64,000 nucleotides of DNA, from the NCBI GenBank assembly GCA_039649115.1, contig JBBWZQ010000212.1, forward strand, positions 1-64,000, in the 5' to 3' direction. A program made the position numbers and the translations under genes. This document shows positions 60,784-64,000 of the stretch, piece by piece. This DNA comes from DATEJJ01 sp039649115. Lineage in GTDB: Bacteria; Actinomycetota; Actinomycetes; Mycobacteriales; Micromonosporaceae. Numbering within the stretch: the first letter of the stretch is position 1; the number at the start of each line of letters is the position of its first letter. The notes under the pieces were generated by a model. The model was not told where the DNA came from. It did no database searches and was given only the letters and a program-made list of their open reading frames with translations.

Positions 60784-61503
60784 TCAGAATTTGATGCCGG
60801 TGGTGGTGAAGAACCACAGGGCGGAGCTGAGCCACAGGCCCATGAGCGCGGCGAAGACCAGGCCGCCCAGCATGGGCAGCGCCCAGCCGGGCAGGCCGCG
60901 CTTGGGCAGGGCGAGCATCTTCACGGTGAACGCGCCGAAGAACACGCAGCCGAGCAGCGAGTGGACGAGTACCCGCGCGCTGTAGGTCTGGAAGCCCAGC
61001 GCGTACAGGCAGTGGATGGCGACGGGCACGGCGAGCAGGAACGCGATCCGGCCGGACCAGCGGTGGAAGGTACCGATCCAGGACGGCGCGCGCACCGGCA
61101 GCTTGCCGTACATGGCCAGGGCGGAGACGAGCTGCGCCACGGCGAACAGGGCCGCGCCGGTGGCCAGCCAGACCTTCACCGTCACCGGGCTGGAGAAGCC
61201 GGCGATGTTGACGGCGATCCCGGTGGGCCGGTGCAGCCGGCCGTACACGCCGAGGGTCAGCGCGACCGCGGCGCCGATCAGCAGCGGCACGAAGAGCTTG
61301 GCGCCCGCGCTGCCGCGGGGTGTCGCGGTGCCGGGACTCCCGGTGCCGGCCGGGGCACCGTGCGGCGCGAAGGGCAGGGTCTGCTCCCCGGGGGAGCGCA
61401 GCCGGAGCCGGTCTTTGGCGGAGGCGAGCACCCCCAACGTGTCCCCGGATGCTCCGGGGAAGGGGTTGGGCGATCCGTAAGGCGGGCCGGGGTTGGCGGA
61501 CAT
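60784..61503 (-). CDS. DUF6529 membrane protein (cytochrome b561-like arrangement)
   Basis: A 239-residue protein with a Pro/Gly-rich cytoplasmic N-terminus (about 1-65) and five or six helices. Histidines lie at the starts or within helices (FHRWSGRIAF, AIHCLYALGF, LVHSLLGC), an arrangement compatible with b-type haem binding, though this is inference. GGAG six bases before the ATG supports the start. It lies between the secreted protein gene and the Rieske gene, all on one strand and probably one operon. Confidence 0.82.
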   Translation of the reverse strand: MSANPGPPYGSPNPFPGASGDTLGVLASAKDRLRLRSPGEQTLPFAPHGAPAGTGSPGTATPRGSAGAKLFVPLLIGAAVALTLGVYGRLHRPTGIAVNIAGFSSPVTVKVWLATGAALFAVAQLVSALAMYGKLPVRAPSWIGTFHRWSGRIAFLLAVPVAIHCLYALGFQTYSARVLVHSLLGCVFFGAFTVKMLALPKRGLPGWALPMLGGLVFAALMGLWLSSALWFFTTTGIKF

Positions 61504-61538
61504 GGCTGTCTCCGTTCACAGTGGAATGCCGTCGAGGG

Positions 61539-62264
61539 TCAGAAGCCGGTGCCGCTGGCGCCGTCGACGGCCACCGCGTTGACAGTCTCGCCATTCACGG
61601 TCGCGGTCCGCGTACCGGTGTCCAAGGTGGACGCCGGCGCGGGCGTGCCGTCCACGGTCTCGACGCCGGTCTGCCGGCCGTCGAGCTGGATCCAGCCGAC
61701 CTCGACCAGCTTGTTGCGGACCGTCGCGGCGGCCTTGTACAGCCCGGACGGCGGGTACACCGCGCGGGCCCGGAAGGTCCAGTGCTTCGCGCCGACGTTG
61801 ACCTTGCCGGTCGCCACGCCCTTGCCGTACGTGCCGGTGAGGCTGGAGTTGTGCGTGCCGGAGAGGTTGAGCTGCCCACCCGTGGCGGTACCCCGGAGCC
61901 ACGCCTCGACCCGGCTGCCATCGCAGACGTACGCGATCGCGACACCGTCGCGCACCGCGATCGCGACGGTCGCCGCCCCGCCGGTGGTGTACCCGGCGTA
62001 GGTCGCCCGGTACGCCACGGCCGGCGCGCTCACCAACGCCCCGGCGCCGGCTGGCGACGCTGCGGAGGGGGGTGTCGCGGAGGGGGGTGTCGCGGACGGG
62101 AGCGCGGCGGACGGGAGCGCGGCGGACGGCGATGCCGCGGCGCTCGGGCCGGCCGCGACGTTCGCCTTCGGCTGGCTGGCACTGGCATGCACGTTCAAAG
62201 CGATCAACACACTGGCGAGCGCGGCCCCACCCAGCAGCGTGAGGAGAGGTCCCTTGCGTCCCAT
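61539..62264 (-). CDS. Secreted protein with Pro/Ser/Ala linker, function unknown
   Basis: A 241-residue exported protein. The signal peptide or anchor spans about residues 6-28 (LLTLLGGAALASVLIALNV), followed by a linker with five PSAxP-type pentapeptide repeats (about 40-70) and a beta-rich domain (about 80-240) with strands such as VAIAVRDGVAIAYVCDG and GQLNLSGTHNSSLTG. It is first in the likely operon with the DUF6529 and Rieske genes, so it may anchor or modulate that redox pair. ATG at 62264 has GGGAG seven bases upstream. Confidence 0.75.
   Translation of the reverse strand: MGRKGPLLTLLGGAALASVLIALNVHASASQPKANVAAGPSAAASPSAALPSAALPSATPPSATPPSAASPAGAGALVSAPAVAYRATYAGYTTGGAATVAIAVRDGVAIAYVCDGSRVEAWLRGTATGGQLNLSGTHNSSLTGTYGKGVATGKVNVGAKHWTFRARAVYPPSGLYKAAATVRNKLVEVGWIQLDGRQTGVETVDGTPAPASTLDTGTRTATVNGETVNAVAVDGASGTGF
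62059..62133 (-). repeat. Five tandem 15-bp units encoding Pro-Ser-Ala repeats
   Basis: Five consecutive 15-base units alternating between two versions (a GGAGGGGGGTGTC type and a GGACGGGAGCGC type) encode pentapeptides of the form PSAAL and PSATP in the linker of the secreted protein. Boundaries are approximate by a few bases. Confidence 0.7.
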
Positions 62265-62392
62265 CGTTGACTCCCGGTCATCTTCTCGTGGCTCCGTCTG
62301 ATGAAACCGATCAAACCTTCCCGCGTCTGCGTACTTCTGCACACACGCGGATCCTGTCCGGTCTCCGACGCTTCCGGATTCCCCCGGCCGCG

Positions 62393-62398
62393 TATCGT
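62393..62398 (+). promoter_or_regulatory. Candidate -10 element TATCGT for the cyclase gene
   Basis: TATCGT fits TANNNT and ends eight bases before the GTG start of the cyclase gene; there is no ribosome-binding site. A leaderless transcript is likely. Confidence 0.4.
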
Positions 62399-62406
62399 GG
62401 CAGTTC

Positions 62407-64000
62407 GTGGAGCTGATCGCCGCCGCGCCGCCGTCGCACCGCAGGTCCGGCGCCGCGCACGGCGGTGAGCCGGGCCCGGGAGCGCGGCTGCCGCCCACGG
62501 TCCAGCCGGTCCGCGCGGTGGTCTGGCTGTGCCACCTCGCGCTGCCGCTGGCCGGGCTGTGGCTGCTGCTCGGCCAGCCGGACACGGACCTGATCTGGCA
62601 CGACGCGGTGAGCCACTTCTGGCTGGTGGTCGCCGTGGCCCTGGTCAACGTGGTGCTGGGCGTGCGGATGAGCGCGGCCGCGCACCGGCGCGCCGACGCC
62701 CGGCTGTTCCTGGTCTCCCTGGCGTTCCTGGCCAGCGCCGGATTCCTGCTCCTGCACGGTCTGGCCACCCCCGGGGTGCTGGTGCACCACGCCAGCCTGG
62801 GGTTCGACCTCGCCCAGCCGGTGGGCCTCGCGGTCGCCGCGGTGTGCGCGGTGGCCTCCGCCCTGCCGCTGCCGCAACGGCCGGCGGGCGGGCGGCTGGC
62901 CCGCTGGCAGATCGCCGCGGCCGTGGTGCTCGGCCTGCTGGTCGCCGGCTGGGCCGCCGTCTCGCTGCTGGACCTGCCGCCGCTGGACCGGCCGGTGACG
63001 GCGCGCGACGTGACCGGGCCGGTCGAGGTGATGGCGCTGGCATCGATACCCCTGTACCTGATCGCCGCGCTGCGCTACTACCTGCTGCACCGGCGCCGGC
63101 CGGCCGCGATGCTGATCAGCATCATCACCGCGTTCACCCTGCTGGCCGAGGCGATGCTGGCGGTCACGCTCGCCGACAAGTGGCACCTGTCCTGGTGGGA
63201 GTGGCACCTGCTGCTGACCGCCGCGTTCGCGTTCGTCGCGTACAGCGCCTACGTGCAGTACGGCCGGGAGGGCTCCAGCGCCGGCCTGTTCGACGCGATC
63301 ACGCTGGCCCAGACCGGCCGCGCCATCCGCGCCCAGTACGAGGCGGCGCTGGAGGAACTGGTCAGCGTCCTGGAGGAGCGGGAGCGCACCGGGCAGCCGA
63401 GCCGGGCACCGGTGGCGGCCCGGCTGCGCGAGCGGTTCGGGCTCACCGAGGGGCAGGCAGCGGTACTGGACCGGGCCGGCGCGGCGCTGGCGGCGGAGCG
63501 GCAGCTGTCCCGGCGGCTGGCCGCCCTCGTCGCGGTCGGCGAGCAGGCCCGGCTCGGGCTGGCGGACGAGGAGTTCCTGGCGCGGGTGCTCGACGAGGTG
63601 CAGCCGGCGTACGGCGCGGTGCGCATCCACCTCGGCAGCGGCCCACCCCGGGAGACCGGCCTGGCCGCGTACCCGCTGACCGTCAAGGGCCGGCTGGCCG
63701 GCGTGCTGCAGGCACCCCACCCGGCCGGCCCGCGCGAGGCCGACCTGCTCGCCACGCTCGCCAGCCAGCTGTCCATCGCGCTGGAGAACGCCCGGCTCTA
63801 CCGGGAACTGGAGACGCTCTTCCGCCGGTACCTCTCGCCGGATGTCGCCGCCGCGCTGCTGGCCGACCCCGACCAGGCCGCGCTGGGCGGCTCGCTCGTG
63901 GAGGTCACCGCCCTGTTCGCGGACCTGCGCGGGTTCACCACGTTCTCCGAGGCGGTGGCGCCGGCCGAGATCGTCCGGATGCTCAACCGGTACCACGGGG
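62407..64000 (+). CDS. Membrane-anchored class III adenylate/guanylate cyclase, 3' end beyond the window
   Basis: An open frame from GTG 62407 to the window end (531 codons). It encodes a hydrophobic region with about seven or eight helices (about residues 35-290, for example LCHLALPLAGLWLLLGQP and HLLLTAAFAFVAYSAYVQYG), a linker helix, a GAF-like domain (about 345-465) and the start of a class III cyclase catalytic domain with FRRYLSPDVAAALL and VTALFADLRGFTTFSEAV, where the aspartate binds the metal. It would make cyclic AMP or GMP in response to membrane or GAF signals. The substrate-defining residues and stop are outside the window. Confidence 0.88.
   Translation, partial: MELIAAAPPSHRRSGAAHGGEPGPGARLPPTVQPVRAVVWLCHLALPLAGLWLLLGQPDTDLIWHDAVSHFWLVVAVALVNVVLGVRMSAAAHRRADARLFLVSLAFLASAGFLLLHGLATPGVLVHHASLGFDLAQPVGLAVAAVCAVASALPLPQRPAGGRLARWQIAAAVVLGLLVAGWAAVSLLDLPPLDRPVTARDVTGPVEVMALASIPLYLIAALRYYLLHRRRPAAMLISIITAFTLLAEAMLAVTLADKWHLSWWEWHLLLTAAFAFVAYSAYVQYGREGSSAGLFDAITLAQTGRAIRAQYEAALEELVSVLEERERTGQPSRAPVAARLRERFGLTEGQAAVLDRAGAALAAERQLSRRLAALVAVGEQARLGLADEEFLARVLDEVQPAYGAVRIHLGSGPPRETGLAAYPLTVKGRLAGVLQAPHPAGPREADLLATLASQLSIALENARLYRELETLFRRYLSPDVAAALLADPDQAALGGSLVEVTALFADLRGFTTFSEAVAPAEIVRMLNRYHG

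Noticed and set aside
62311..63996. A 561-codon minus-strand frame at the window end
   Set aside because: The plus strand encodes a membrane/GAF/cyclase protein with recognisable catalytic motifs, so the minus-strand frame is a shadow.

Overview
This 64 kb window is chromosomal DNA from a very GC-rich actinobacterium, most likely a member of the Micromonosporaceae (Actinoplanes/Micromonospora-like). The evidence is the heavy G/C bias at third codon positions, many GTG starts, SigB/F-type stress regulation, a bacterial hopanoid operon, a CBS-containing GuaB1 GMP reductase, a PAC2 protein and many likely leaderless genes. The assignment to family is inference. There is no transposase, phage, CRISPR or tRNA/rRNA signal, so this looks like ordinary chromosome carrying several specialised cassettes.

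Layout. 1-7.1 kb: a stress and signalling block (SigB/F-family sigma factor cut by the window edge, aldehyde dehydrogenase, stand-alone CheB esterase, CheR-PAS hybrid, GAF/SpoIIE phosphatase, phosphoesterase). 7.1-11.3 kb: a lipoprotein, zinc alcohol dehydrogenase, O-methyltransferase, DUF1295 membrane reductase and a small acidic protein. 11.3-16.1 kb: a sugar block with a UDP-sulfoquinovose synthase (SqdB) homologue, a GtrA protein, a GT-C/GT2 fusion glycosyltransferase and an NAD-dependent epimerase. 16.2-19.3 kb: a TetR regulator and a divergent MMPL exporter with three operator-like repeats between them. 19.3-25 kb: secreted GH5 mannanase, GNAT enzyme, GuaB1, PAC2 protein. 25-34.7 kb: secreted SGNH esterase, a 1389-residue S53 protease with kelch repeats, a TrmB/LuxR-like regulator and a tricorn protease. 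34.7-35.9 kb: split RibD-type reductase and deaminase.

35.7-46.2 kb: a tightly coupled hopanoid operon, read on the minus strand: hpnC, hpnD, a 27-codon mini-ORF, hpnE, polyprenyl synthase, shc, an HpnG-IspH fusion, hpnH, dxs. It joins isoprenoid supply (dxs, ispH) to squalene, hopene and adenosyl/ribosylhopane formation in one transcript. A near-perfect 81/80-bp tandem duplication sits at the hpnD/hpnE junction.

46.4-52.4 kb: a PucR regulator, a PAP2/wax-ester-synthase-DGAT fusion, and an SDR / NIPA-like transporter / membrane protein group. 52.4-57.7 kb: a guanidine-I (ykkC) riboswitch followed by two DUF1989 proteins (carboxyguanidine deiminase-type), a carboxyltransferase-only relative of urea/guanidine carboxylase and allophanate hydrolase, a guanidine nitrogen-assimilation operon whose biotin carboxylase and biotin-carrier domains are missing. 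57.7-64 kb: DUF5995 protein, degenerate EAL-DICT protein, a small tyrosine phosphatase-like protein, a Rieske protein with a DUF6529 membrane partner and a secreted protein, and a membrane-anchored class III nucleotide cyclase cut by the window end.

The most noteworthy items are the HpnG-IspH fusion, the duplicated start module between hpnD and hpnE, the riboswitch-controlled guanidine operon without a biotin carboxylase, the large inverted repeat inside that operon, the triple operator at the MMPL gene and several domain fusions. No gap between genes exceeds about 300 bases; the larger gaps are described under the hairpin, operator and riboswitch entries.
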